A stretch of 7,415 bases of DNA from JAFGWO01 sp965603295 (GCA_965603295.1 CBFDCL010000098.1:1-7415), one strand, 5' to 3'; positions 1-7,290 are shown, numbered from the stretch's first letter. Numbers and translations: made by a program. The notes: generated from the sequence alone by a model not told the origin.

Positions 1-539
1 TGGTTCAGACGTGCTACCAGTGACTCCGTTGTTGTAACGATAAGAAGGTTGGTCGGGCGGTAGGATGTGATGTTGTCCGATTTGGGCAAAAGAGGTGTCA
101 GCAAAGTTTTCAGATCTTCCGCATTGGTGTACTGAACCGGAATGATCTGTGTAACGTAGGCATCGATCCCAGAGATCCCCTTGGACTTTCCCACCTTCAT
201 CTGGAGACCATAAGTGGACACGTTTGCCGACGGCACGATCTTGTTCACCTTGCCGGAAGGGACCAGAGCAAACCCTTTAACGTGAAGGATGGAGAGAAAA
301 ACCTGGTAGATCTCCGCCTGGGTAAGCGATTTTGGGCCGATCACCGTTACACGTCCCTGGACCTTGTCGTCCACAAGGAAATTCTTCCCGGTAATCTCGC
401 TTACCGTTTCAATCACCTTCCTGATGTCCACATCAGAAAAATCAATGTTGTAGGTTTTTGCCGCCAGAGCGGTCCCCGCCATAACCGTCATGGAAAGGAA
501 AAGGACCAATGCAACGATCTTCGTCATAAAGTTTTTCAT
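1..539 (-). CDS. gspD: Type II secretion system secretin GspD, N-terminal part (cut by window edge)
   Basis: This is the start of the outer-membrane secretin through which type II substrates leave the periplasm. The minus-strand frame is open from ATG at 539 to base 1, giving 179 complete codons. It begins with a signal peptide: MKNF plus Lys7, a hydrophobic core (IVALVLFLSM), and a likely cut after TALA or TALAA near residues 26-27. A typical N0 domain follows (about residues 29-100), with YNIDFSDVDIRKVI, a TGKNFLVDDKVQGRVTV stretch and a YQVFLSILHVKGF helix. After a short linker the first N1-type repeat begins near residue 124 (IIPVQYTNAEDL, then NLLIVTTTESLVARLN). The C-terminal secretin barrel lies outside the window. 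The start is 4 bases after the gspC stop, with AAGGTG a few bases upstream. The earlier ATG that overlaps the gspC stop hits TGA after one codon, so it is not the start. PilQ is less likely because gspC is adjacent. Confidence 0.93.
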   Translation of the reverse strand, partial: MKNFMTKIVALVLFLSMTVMAGTALAAKTYNIDFSDVDIRKVIETVSEITGKNFLVDDKVQGRVTVIGPKSLTQAEIYQVFLSILHVKGFALVPSGKVNKIVPSANVSTYGLQMKVGKSKGISGIDAYVTQIIPVQYTNAEDLKTLLTPLLPKSDNITSYRPTNLLIVTTTESLVARLN

Positions 540-543
540 GGCA

Positions 544-1473
544 TCACCTTATCTCGTATTCCAGGGTAAGGTTTTTCCGGAACCGTTCCAGGTCCACAGT
601 GACCTGGCTTTCGTCCCTGAGTTGTGTAAACATCTGAAGAGCCTGTTCGGGCCCACTGATTTCCAGACCGTTTACTCTTTTTATAATATCACCGTTGACC
701 ATGCCGAGCTGGGCGAAGAAGCTTCCCGGTCGGATGTTGAAAACCTTGAAGCCGTCGGGTTTCCCCTCCGAAAAGTGAGGGACCACCCGCACTTTGGTCA
801 GGAGCTTGTTAAAATCCTGGAGTACTCCTTCCACCTCCCGTCGGTCCATCACGAAGCTGTTCTCCCCGACTTTACGCACGGTGATGGAACCATCGCCCCG
901 GACCGTGGCGGCGGGCTTTTGCACTCTTTCCGAACGGGGACGGCTGCGGGTTCCCGCAGGTTCGGGACCTTCTTCCTCCCCCTTTTCCAGAATCTCCTCG
1001 CGGCCGTCCCGCAGGAGGATCACCCGGTTGCGGGCCACAGAATCGACAGTCGTCCCCTCCTCACCCACCTCATCACCCACAAAGTAGATCTGTTGCTGCC
1101 TCGTGCTCCTGTCGAGGATGATAGCGAACGACCTTTTTCCCTTGACCTGAACCACCGTCCCCAGGAGTTCCAGGGGCAGTTTGCTCTCGGGAAGCTGGTC
1201 GATATCCTTTTCCGGCCGTTCCCGGGCAGGGGGAGGTGGCCCTGAAACACGGCTGCCGAAAAGGTTCCTCTCAAGGATGATCCCCGTGTTTGCTTCCCTT
1301 TCCGGCCCGGCGACCGCCTGCCCTCCTTGCTGGTTTTCGGGCCGGGGCCTCTCCGGAGCGGGAGGCGGCACCGCAAGGGAAAGGATGATCCCGGAGACCA
1401 GGAAGGCCGCAGCAGCAAGCAGGGCTAGGTCACCCAGGATGAAAAACCGCCGGTATGTCGATATCGTAACCAT
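544..1473 (-). CDS. gspC: Type II secretion system protein GspC (inner-membrane HR and PDZ domain protein)
   Basis: GspC links the inner-membrane assembly platform of the type II secretion system to the secretin GspD and takes part in substrate recognition. The 309-residue protein has the family layout. It has a short basic cytoplasmic N-terminus (YRR), one membrane segment at about residues 14-35, and a Pro-rich periplasmic linker (about 36-60). The homology region, which in the family contacts GspD N0, spans about 64-165 and includes ILERNLFGS, LPLELLGTVV, FAIILD and IYFVGDEV. After a charged linker there is a C-terminal PDZ domain (about 237-305: GFKVFNIRPGSFFAQLGM, NGDIIKRVNGLEI). The gene lies directly upstream of gspD, as is usual. 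It starts 26 bases after the preceding gene. The AAGGGA before the ATG is unusually close, so initiation may depend on upstream translation or on the GGGG run further back. Confidence 0.92.
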   Translation of the reverse strand: MVTISTYRRFFILGDLALLAAAAFLVSGIILSLAVPPPAPERPRPENQQGGQAVAGPEREANTGIILERNLFGSRVSGPPPPARERPEKDIDQLPESKLPLELLGTVVQVKGKRSFAIILDRSTRQQQIYFVGDEVGEEGTTVDSVARNRVILLRDGREEILEKGEEEGPEPAGTRSRPRSERVQKPAATVRGDGSITVRKVGENSFVMDRREVEGVLQDFNKLLTKVRVVPHFSEGKPDGFKVFNIRPGSFFAQLGMVNGDIIKRVNGLEISGPEQALQMFTQLRDESQVTVDLERFRKNLTLEYEIR

Positions 1474-1499
1474 ATCCCTTAGCCCCGTGAGAAGCCCCG

Positions 1500-1893
1500 C
1501 TACCAGATCGGATCGGAATAATCCGCCAGGTCCAGGGGCGGGACGAAATAGATTCCGGTCTCACCCGGAAAAGGTTCCGGATAGACAACGAGCCGGTCAT
1601 CTTTCGAATAGTTGGACATCTGAAACACCTTGCTTTGCAAATAGGATTCCGGTGTCGGAAAAGGCCTCTGCTTGTTGGTTGCCAGAACCCTCAAAATTCC
1701 CAGACACCCGCCCTCGGTTGCCGGGAATGTTATAGTTTCTCCATTTTCATCCGTATTGTAAAGGATGGAGAGCTGATTGGTCGTATCCGAACCTGCGGCA
1801 AGGGCCCCGGAAAACAGGGTTGCGGTCCTCTGCCGAAACCAGGACCGTCAGGAGGATGGCTGCAGCGCCTTGGAGAATTCTGACTGCCCTCAT
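1500..1893 (-). pseudogene. Small probable exported protein of unknown function, interrupted by a single frameshift
   Basis: I do not recognise the family. The ATG at 1893-1891 overlaps the alaS stop as ATGA and has AGGGA 9 bases upstream. It opens with a signal-peptide-like sequence: MRAVR, a hydrophobic run ILQGAAAILLTVL, and a VSA cleavage-like site. This frame stops after 48 codons (TGA at 1749-1747). From about 1820 a different frame reads on without a stop to TAG at 1502-1500 with a believable soluble sequence (SDTTNQLSILYNTDENGE, then FPTPESYLQSKVFQMSNY, GIYFVPPLDLADYSDPIW). The span is 394 bases, one more than a multiple of three, so removing one base gives a 130-residue secreted protein. 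Likely sites are the GGGG at 1805-1808 or TTTT at 1811-1814 (coding-strand reading). In the downstream frame, a TGA sits just upstream and I see no ATG that could serve as the gene start. If the shift is real, only a fragment from TTG at 1694 (64 residues) or from a CTG could be made. A sequencing error is equally possible. Confidence 0.6.
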
Positions 1894-4535
1894 GTGGCCA
1901 TATCCCTGATAACGCTGTCCACAGTTTCCAGGAGTTCCGGAAGGGCCTCGGGCTTTTTCCCGCCTGCCTGGGCCATGTCCGGCCGGCCACCGCCGCCCCC
2001 CCCGACGATAGGGGCCAGCCTGCGGACCAGTTCCCCCGCAGGGAACCGTCCCATTATGTCTTTCGTTACGCGCACGACGAGGAACGCCTTGTCACCGTCC
2101 CTTGAGGCGAGGAGCACAACCCCGCTGCCGATCTTGTCCCTGTACCTGTCGGCGGCATCCCGAAGGCCTGTGGCATCCTGGCCGGGAAGTTCCGCGGCAA
2201 GATATCGAACGCCCGCTGTTTCCCGGATCTGCCCGTCCAGGTCAGCGGGGCCTCCGTCGGCCATGCTCTGCATGAGGTCCCGGACCTTTTTTTCCTGTTC
2301 CTGGAGGGTCTCGAGGAGTTTCTTCATCCTCGTGGGCAGTTCATGAACGGAGACTTTCACCGACCCGGCAAGCTGCGAGAGGAGCGCATCGTCCGCCCTG
2401 AGACGCTCAAGGACCTTCGTACCCGTTACCCCCTCGATGCGCCGGACCCCGGCAGCGATACCACCTTCGTGGGTAATCCTGAAAAGGCCGATATCCCCCG
2501 TTCTCCGGACATGGGTACCCCCGCACAGTTCCATGCTGACGCCCGGGATGGAAACCACCCGGACCGTATCGCCGTATTTCTCATCGAACAACGCGGTAGC
2601 CCCTTTTTCCACAGCCTCTTCAGGGCTCATTTCGCGGGTTTCAACCTCCAGGTTTTCAAGGGTGTGCCGGTTGACAACATCCTCGATCGCCTCGAGCTGA
2701 TCGGTGTTGACAACTTCAAAATGGTTGAAGTCGAAGCGGAAACGGTCCGGCTCCACGAAGGACCCGGACTGTTGGACGTGATCGCCGAGGACATCCCGCA
2801 GCGCGGCGTGGAGAAGATGGGTCGCTGTGTGGTTCCGCCGCGTCGCCTCGCGCTCGCTGTGCATCACCTCCGCCGTGCAGGTGTCTCCCAGGTTCACAGC
2901 TCCTTCTATCAAACGGCATCGGTGGACGATAAGATCGGGAAGGGGTTTCGTTGTTTCGATGACCTGCGCCGCAAAACCGTTTCCGGTAAGGGCACCCTTG
3001 TCACCCACTTGACCTCCGCTTTCGCCGTAGAAAGGGGTCCGGTCGAGGATAACCTCCACCTCACCTTCCCCTGTCCACCGGTCCACCGGTTTGCCCTCTT
3101 CAACCAGTCCTCTAACAACGGCATCCCGTGTAAGTTCCTCCTCGTAACCTGTGAAGATGACCGGTCCGGCCTGAGCGAGGATGTCCCGGTAAACCTGGGG
3201 GATATCCCTGGCCCCGGAACCGGTCCAGGCCGCCCGGGCCCGGTCCTTCTGACGTTCCATCTCCCGGTTGAAACCCTCCACGTCCACATCGACACCGCTT
3301 TCAGTGGCGATGTCCTGTGTCAGGTCCAGGGGAAAACCGTAGGTGTCGTAGAGGCGGAAAACCTCCTCGCCGGGAAGGAGGGCGGGAACCGCTTCCTTCA
3401 CCTCGTCAAGGAGTTGGGAAAGACGGGCCAGGCCCTGGTCGAGGGTCCGTCCAAAACGATCCTCCTCCAGCTGAACGACCTTCACCACCTTCTTCATGTT
3501 TTCCCGCACCTCGGGAAATGCGTCTCCCAGGACGTCCCCCACAAGGGGGCAGATCAGGTGGAGGAACGGTTTGTCAAGGCCGAGGAGCTTCCCGTGTCTC
3601 GCCGCCCTCCGCATGATCCTTCGGAGGACGTAACCACGGCCCTCGTTGGAGGGTCCGACGCCATCCGAAACCAGGAATGTCACCGCCCGGACGTGGTCGG
3701 CGATCACACGCAGGCTGACATCGCTCTCGTCGTTGGAACCGTAAGGGATCCCGGATATCCTGGACGCCTCCTGGACAAAGGGGAAAACGAGATCGGTGTG
3801 GTAATTGCTATCCTGATTCTGAAGAACGGAAGCGAGCCGCTCAAGTCCCATGCCCGTGTCGATACTGGGCCTGGGAAGGGGGTTTAACGTCCCCTCCCCA
3901 TCACGGTCGTACTGCATGAAGACCAGGTTCCACAGCTCGAGGAATCGGCCACAATCACAGTCCGGACCGCATTCGTCGAGACCGCACCCGAAGGCTTCCC
4001 CCTGGTCAATGAGAATCTCGGAACATGGCCCGCAGGGGCCCGTGTCACCCATGGACCAGAAGTTGTCCTTCTCGCCCAATCTGAAGATCTTCTCTAAGGG
4101 AACCCCCGCCACCTTTTGCCAGAGATCGTAAGCCTCATCATCGTCCTGAAAAACGGTGACCACGAGATCCCCGGCGTCCAGCCCGGCCGATACGGTCAGG
4201 AATTCCCAGCCGAACGCGATGGCCTCCTTCTTGAAATAGTCCCCGAAGGAAAAGTTGCCCAGCATCTCAAAGAAGGTATGGTGCCGGGCCGTACGCCCAA
4301 CATTTTCGAGATCATTGTGTTTCCCCGAAACCCTCATGCACTTTTGTGTGGATGCCGCCCTTTTGAAATCCCTTTTCTCCCTGCCGAGGAACACATCCTT
4401 GAACGGCACCATGCCCGCGTTGGTAAAGAAAAGGGTGGGGTCGGACTGCGGAACAAGGGGAGCACTTCGCACTCTGCGGTGACCCTGGTCCTCAAAATAT
4501 TTCAGGAACAGCTCCCTTATCTGTGAACCCTTCAA
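1890..4535 (-). CDS. alaS: Alanine--tRNA ligase (AlaRS)
   Basis: This cytoplasmic class II synthetase attaches alanine to tRNA-Ala and removes mischarged serine or glycine. At 881 residues it is full length. Catalytic motif 1 lies near residues 24-50 (VPQSDPTLFFTNAGMVPFKD), motif 2 near 66-101 (CMRVSGKHNDLENVG, FFEMLGNFSFGDYF) and motif 3 near 227-237 (TGMGLERLASV). The editing domain has both zinc motifs intact, HTATH at 569-573 and CGGTH at 671-675. A coiled stretch (about 735-760) leads to the C-Ala domain with its glycine-rich signature (GGGGGG at 845-850). A Cys-rich insert occurs at 184-195, as in many bacterial AlaRS. The start is TTG rather than ATG. GGAGGA six bases upstream supports it, the protein aligns with the usual AlaRS N-terminus from there, and the TTG overlaps the recX stop as TTGA. 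Its stop overlaps the next start as ATGA. Confidence 0.97.
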   Translation of the reverse strand: MKGSQIRELFLKYFEDQGHRRVRSAPLVPQSDPTLFFTNAGMVPFKDVFLGREKRDFKRAASTQKCMRVSGKHNDLENVGRTARHHTFFEMLGNFSFGDYFKKEAIAFGWEFLTVSAGLDAGDLVVTVFQDDDEAYDLWQKVAGVPLEKIFRLGEKDNFWSMGDTGPCGPCSEILIDQGEAFGCGLDECGPDCDCGRFLELWNLVFMQYDRDGEGTLNPLPRPSIDTGMGLERLASVLQNQDSNYHTDLVFPFVQEASRISGIPYGSNDESDVSLRVIADHVRAVTFLVSDGVGPSNEGRGYVLRRIMRRAARHGKLLGLDKPFLHLICPLVGDVLGDAFPEVRENMKKVVKVVQLEEDRFGRTLDQGLARLSQLLDEVKEAVPALLPGEEVFRLYDTYGFPLDLTQDIATESGVDVDVEGFNREMERQKDRARAAWTGSGARDIPQVYRDILAQAGPVIFTGYEEELTRDAVVRGLVEEGKPVDRWTGEGEVEVILDRTPFYGESGGQVGDKGALTGNGFAAQVIETTKPLPDLIVHRCRLIEGAVNLGDTCTAEVMHSEREATRRNHTATHLLHAALRDVLGDHVQQSGSFVEPDRFRFDFNHFEVVNTDQLEAIEDVVNRHTLENLEVETREMSPEEAVEKGATALFDEKYGDTVRVVSIPGVSMELCGGTHVRRTGDIGLFRITHEGGIAAGVRRIEGVTGTKVLERLRADDALLSQLAGSVKVSVHELPTRMKKLLETLQEQEKKVRDLMQSMADGGPADLDGQIRETAGVRYLAAELPGQDATGLRDAADRYRDKIGSGVVLLASRDGDKAFLVVRVTKDIMGRFPAGELVRRLAPIVGGGGGGRPDMAQAGGKKPEALPELLETVDSVIRDMAT

Positions 4536-5011
4536 ATCTGTTCCTCCTCGAACGAAAAACCGGAAAGGACGGACCGGACCACCTCGTATTGAAACCCCCT
4601 GGATGTGAGGTGGCGGTGCAGAGCGGCTTTGGCGCGGGCACCCGAACCCCTCATCGTGCGGAACTTTTTCCGGGCTGCTTTCCCGGCCAGGATCATCTCC
4701 TTTTCCTTCGGCAAAAGCCTCCCGATCACAGCCCTGGCGATATCCTCATCCACCCCTTTGGCCAGCAGATCTCCGAGAAGGCGAAAGGGTCCATGGAGTC
4801 GCCTCTCGGACCGGCTGGTGACCCATGCTTCGGCGAATTTCGTGTCGTCTAAGTAGCCCTGCTCCTTCAGATCGTTCACGACCGCCTCGATCGTAGCGGA
4901 GGGCCAGTCTCGCTTGGCGAGCCCCCTTTCGATCTCCTGTGCCGTGTGCATTCTGCGGGCAAGGGCTTCGAGGGCCCACTGCTTTGCGGAACGCTCTGTT
5001 GCCTGGATCAT
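4532..5011 (-). CDS. recX: Regulatory protein RecX
   Basis: RecX binds RecA filaments and limits their activity; in most bacteria it is encoded beside recA. The 159-residue product is all-helical and has the family's tandem three-helix repeats: ALEALARRMHTAQEIERGL (about residues 14-31), a second helix pair ending in LKEQGYLDD, then FAEAWVTSRSERRLHGPFRL (59-78), LLAKGVDEDIARAVI (82-96), and a basic third repeat to about 150 (AALHRHLTSRGFQYEVV). The length is typical. The ATG overlaps the pilT stop as TGATG, and I see no good ribosome binding site just upstream, which suggests translation coupled to pilT. The codons for the C-terminal EEE contain the GGAGGA that serves alaS. The odd feature is that pilT lies between recA and recX. 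Identification rests on repeat pattern, size and context rather than on catalytic residues. Confidence 0.9.
   Translation of the reverse strand: MIQATERSAKQWALEALARRMHTAQEIERGLAKRDWPSATIEAVVNDLKEQGYLDDTKFAEAWVTSRSERRLHGPFRLLGDLLAKGVDEDIARAVIGRLLPKEKEMILAGKAARKKFRTMRGSGARAKAALHRHLTSRGFQYEVVRSVLSGFSFEEEQI
4541..4549 (-). promoter_or_regulatory. Ribosome binding site that sets the TTG start of alaS
   Basis: The coding strand reads GAGGAGGAACAGAT immediately before the TTG at 4535-4533. The core GGAGGA is six bases from the start codon. The site lies inside the last codons of recX (the EEE of its C-terminus), so ribosomes finishing recX pass over it. It is the main reason for accepting a non-ATG start for alaS. 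Confidence 0.8.
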
Positions 5012-6216
5012 CAGAAACGGTCGAGCTTCAGATCCTGTTTTCCCTGTTCTTCGCCGGCATCCGGGTCTTTGCCTTCGGCCCCTTGATCAGCGGACATCTT
5101 CTCGAATTCGACCCAGGCTTCGTCTGTGGCGTCAATTCCTTTCACCTTAAGAGCAAAGTCGTCCGGTCTCGAGCTCTGTCTGAGAGCCTCCTCGTAGGAG
5201 ATCAGCTTTTTCTTGAACAGCATCATGAGGGCCTGATCGAAGGACTGCATCCCGTACTGCGTGTAGCCTGCACCAATAATATCGGTGAGTTCATGGGTAC
5301 GGTCCTTGTCCACAATACATTCACGGACCCTGTTCGTGGCAACAAGGACTTCCACCGCCGGGACCCGGCCCTTTCCGTCGGATCTCGGGACCAGTCTCAT
5401 GGAAATGATGCCCTGCAAAACCCCGGCCAGCTGCAGCCGAACCTGTTTCTGTTGATACGGAGGGAAGACCGATATGATCCGGTTGACCGTTTCGGTGGCA
5501 TCCACGGTGTGGACGGTGCTCATCACAAGGTGGCCCGTTTCGGCGGCCACGAGGGCCGTCTCAATGGTTTCGAAATCCCTCATTTCCCCAACCATGATCA
5601 CGTCCGGGTCCTGTCTCAGGGCGCTTTTGAGAGCGGCACCGAAGGACATGGTGTCCGAACCGACCTCCCTCTGATTGACGATGCTTTTGACATCCCGGTG
5701 GAGGTACTCGATGGGGTCCTCCACGGTAATGATGTGGGCGGTGCGGTTCTCGTTGATATGGTGCAGCATCGCGGCAAGGGAGGTCGATTTTCCGCTCCCC
5801 GTTGTTCCGGTCACGAGGATAAGCCCCCTGGGCCTCAGGGAGAGGGTAGCAAGGACGGAAGGCAAGGTAAGATCCTCGATGGTCAGGATCTTGACGGGGA
5901 TAAGGCGGAACACCAGACCGATGGTGCCCCGCTGCTGGAAGATGTTCACCCGGAACCTTCCGAGCCCCGGAACGCTGTAGGCGATGTCGATCTCGTTGAC
6001 CCGCTTGAACTTATCCTTCTGCGCATCGTTCATGACGGAAAAAGCGACCTTCATGACATCTTCCTGCGTGACGCGCCTGACTTTGGGCATGGGGTGCAGT
6101 TTCCCATCCACACGCAGGACCGGCGGGTTCCCGACCTTGATATGAAGGTCCGAGGCTTTGTAAGCCGCCGAAGCCTTCAAAAGATCGTTGATATCGAGGA
6201 CTTCCTGCTCGCTCAT
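5011..6216 (-). CDS. pilT: PilT/PilU-family type IV pilus retraction ATPase
   Basis: PilT-family proteins are hexameric cytoplasmic ATPases that drive type IV pilus retraction, and with it twitching and often DNA uptake. The 401-residue protein has the N-terminal PAS-like domain (LLKASAAYKASDLHIKVG, residues 12-29). It then carries Walker A GTTGSGKST (137-145), the Asp box TVEDPIEYLH (164-173), Walker B DPDVIMVGEMRD (203-214) and the His box TGHLVMSTVHT (227-237). The place of the PilT signature AIRNLIRE is taken by RVRECIVD (about 296-303), so it may be a PilU-like or accessory paralogue. There is a charged tail of about 30 residues (roughly 371-401) rich in Asp, Glu, Gly and Lys. The family's usual substrate is the pilus, but a secretion-related role cannot be excluded given gspCD downstream. 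Start ATG overlaps the recA stop as ATGA, with GAGGA five bases upstream. GspE/PilB is unlikely because the large N-terminal domain and Cys motif are absent. Confidence 0.93.
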   Translation of the reverse strand: MSEQEVLDINDLLKASAAYKASDLHIKVGNPPVLRVDGKLHPMPKVRRVTQEDVMKVAFSVMNDAQKDKFKRVNEIDIAYSVPGLGRFRVNIFQQRGTIGLVFRLIPVKILTIEDLTLPSVLATLSLRPRGLILVTGTTGSGKSTSLAAMLHHINENRTAHIITVEDPIEYLHRDVKSIVNQREVGSDTMSFGAALKSALRQDPDVIMVGEMRDFETIETALVAAETGHLVMSTVHTVDATETVNRIISVFPPYQQKQVRLQLAGVLQGIISMRLVPRSDGKGRVPAVEVLVATNRVRECIVDKDRTHELTDIIGAGYTQYGMQSFDQALMMLFKKKLISYEEALRQSSRPDDFALKVKGIDATDEAWVEFEKMSADQGAEGKDPDAGEEQGKQDLKLDRF

Positions 6217-7244
6217 GAATCCTCACCCCCATCGACGGCGGAGTGTGCCGGGATGCCGCCATGCTCCCTCACCTTACGCTCCAGTTCTTCGGTAATATCC
6301 GGATTCCCCTTGAGAAACTGCCTGGCGTTTTCCCGGCCCTGCCCGATCCGCTCTTCGCCGTAGGAATACCACGCCCCGCTTCTCACAATGAACCCGGCTT
6401 CCTGGGCCATGTCTATGATCGTCCCCTCGCGGGAGACTCCCTCCCCGTCGATCATGTCAAACTCCGCCTGCCGGAAAGGGGGGGCCAGTTTATTCTTGAC
6501 CACCTTGACGCGAACACGGCTGCCCACATTCCGGTCGCCTTCCTTGAGGGACCCTATCCGACGGATGTCAAGACGCACCGAGGTATAGAATTTCAGGGCG
6601 TTTCCCCCCGTTGTCGTTTCGGGGTTTCCGAACATGACCCCAATCTTCATGCGGATCTGGTTGATGAACACGAGGGCTGTCCGGGTCTTGCTGATCGCGC
6701 CGGTGAGTTTGCGCAGGGCCTGGGACATGAGCCTGGCCTGCAGGCCCATATGGGAATCACCCATTTCCCCCTCGATCTCGGCTCTGGGGACGAGGGCCGC
6801 CACGGAGTCGACAACGATGATGTCGATGGCCCCGCTGCGCAGGAGCATTTCGACGATCTCCAGAGCCTGTTCCCCCGTATCCGGCTGGGAAACCAGGAGG
6901 TCATCGGTCCGGACCCCCAACTGCCTGGCGTAATTGATATCCAGGGCGTGCTCGGCATCGATGAAAGCGGCAACCCCCCCAAGCTTTTGAGCTTCGGCAA
7001 TAACGTGCAGCGTGAGGGTCGTTTTTCCGGATGATTCCGGTCCGTAGATCTCGGTCACACGCCCCCTTGGGATCCCCCCGATCCCGAGGGCCACGTCCAG
7101 CGGCAGAGCTCCGGTGCTGATGACCGGGATCCCCGGTACCGTTTCCTCGGATCCCAGCCGCATGATGGAGCCCTTGCCGAACTGCCTTTCGATCTGGCTC
7201 ACAGCTGCTTCGATAGCTTTTTCTTTGTCGTTTTTCTGGGTCAT
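6213..7244 (-). CDS. recA: Recombinase RecA
   Basis: RecA forms filaments on single-stranded DNA, catalyses strand exchange in recombinational repair, and stimulates LexA self-cleavage in the SOS response. The 343-residue protein is complete. It has an N-terminal helix with ERQFGKGSIMRLG (19-31), Walker A GPESSGKTT (68-76), the segment FIDAEHALD (94-102), and Walker B IIVVDSVAAL (142-151). The catalytic Gln196 lies in FINQIRMKIGVMFGNPETTT, which also covers DNA-binding loop L2. The C-terminal domain ends in an acidic tail (DGGEDS). The start ATG at 7244 is supported by GGGAGGA with an 8-base spacer, and the protein begins MTQKNDKEKAIEAAV as is common in this family. There is no intein and no frameshift. 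It is the first recognisable gene of the apparent operon, and its stop overlaps the pilT start. Confidence 0.99.
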   Translation of the reverse strand: MTQKNDKEKAIEAAVSQIERQFGKGSIMRLGSEETVPGIPVISTGALPLDVALGIGGIPRGRVTEIYGPESSGKTTLTLHVIAEAQKLGGVAAFIDAEHALDINYARQLGVRTDDLLVSQPDTGEQALEIVEMLLRSGAIDIIVVDSVAALVPRAEIEGEMGDSHMGLQARLMSQALRKLTGAISKTRTALVFINQIRMKIGVMFGNPETTTGGNALKFYTSVRLDIRRIGSLKEGDRNVGSRVRVKVVKNKLAPPFRQAEFDMIDGEGVSREGTIIDMAQEAGFIVRSGAWYSYGEERIGQGRENARQFLKGNPDITEELERKVREHGGIPAHSAVDGGEDS

Positions 7245-7252
7245 TTCACGTG

Positions 7253-7259
7253 TCCTCCC
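7253..7259 (-). promoter_or_regulatory. recA ribosome binding site
   Basis: GGGAGGA on the coding strand lies 8 bases upstream of the recA ATG, close to consensus. Its first three bases also fall in the 3' arm of a GC-rich hairpin (7257-7271), so access to it could depend on RNA folding. Confidence 0.85.
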
Positions 7260-7271
7260 GGTGTCTCCGGG
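7257..7271 (-). promoter_or_regulatory. Short GC hairpin overlapping the recA ribosome binding site
   Basis: The coding strand reads CCCGG, a five-base loop AGACA, then CCGGG. The five-pair all-GC stem uses the leading GGG of the GGGAGGA ribosome binding site. It is short and could be chance in GC-rich DNA, but its placement would damp translation initiation of recA. No U-run follows, so it is not a terminator. Confidence 0.4.
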
Positions 7272-7281
7272 TCCGATGGCA

Positions 7282-7290
7282 TTTATAACA
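7282..7290 (-). promoter_or_regulatory. Candidate extended -10 promoter for the recA operon
   Basis: The coding strand reads TGTTATAAA, that is TG, one base, then TATAAA, which matches the extended -10 form of a sigma-70 promoter. The surrounding DNA is AT-rich with a run of seven T just upstream. At 16-18 base spacing I see no good -35 hexamer (GGAATT or similar), so the site would rely on the extended -10 or on an activator. Transcription would begin near 7275, leaving a leader of about 30 bases before recA. Confidence 0.45.

Noticed and set aside
490..1245. 251-codon plus-strand open frame opposite gspC
   Set aside because: GspC on the other strand has clear membrane, HR and PDZ domains and fits the gspC-gspD order; the plus-strand frame resembles no family I know.
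1730..1990. 86-codon minus-strand open frame spanning the alaS end and the following gene
   Set aside because: It is out of frame with alaS over its first half, lacks the coupled start, and is Pro/Arg-rich; the signal-peptide frame from 1893 explains the region better.
2343..3887. 514-codon plus-strand open frame opposite alaS
   Set aside because: It lies entirely antisense to an AlaRS gene whose catalytic and editing motifs are all intact, has no recognisable domain, and is the expected shadow frame of a GC-rich gene.
4939..6363. 474-codon plus-strand open frame opposite pilT and the ends of recX and recA
   Set aside because: It runs across two gene boundaries antisense to well-identified proteins and has low-complexity His/Gly/Pro-rich content typical of shadow translation.
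6243..7034. 263-codon plus-strand open frame opposite recA
   Set aside because: It is antisense to a complete, highly conserved recA; no motif and no independent start signal was seen.
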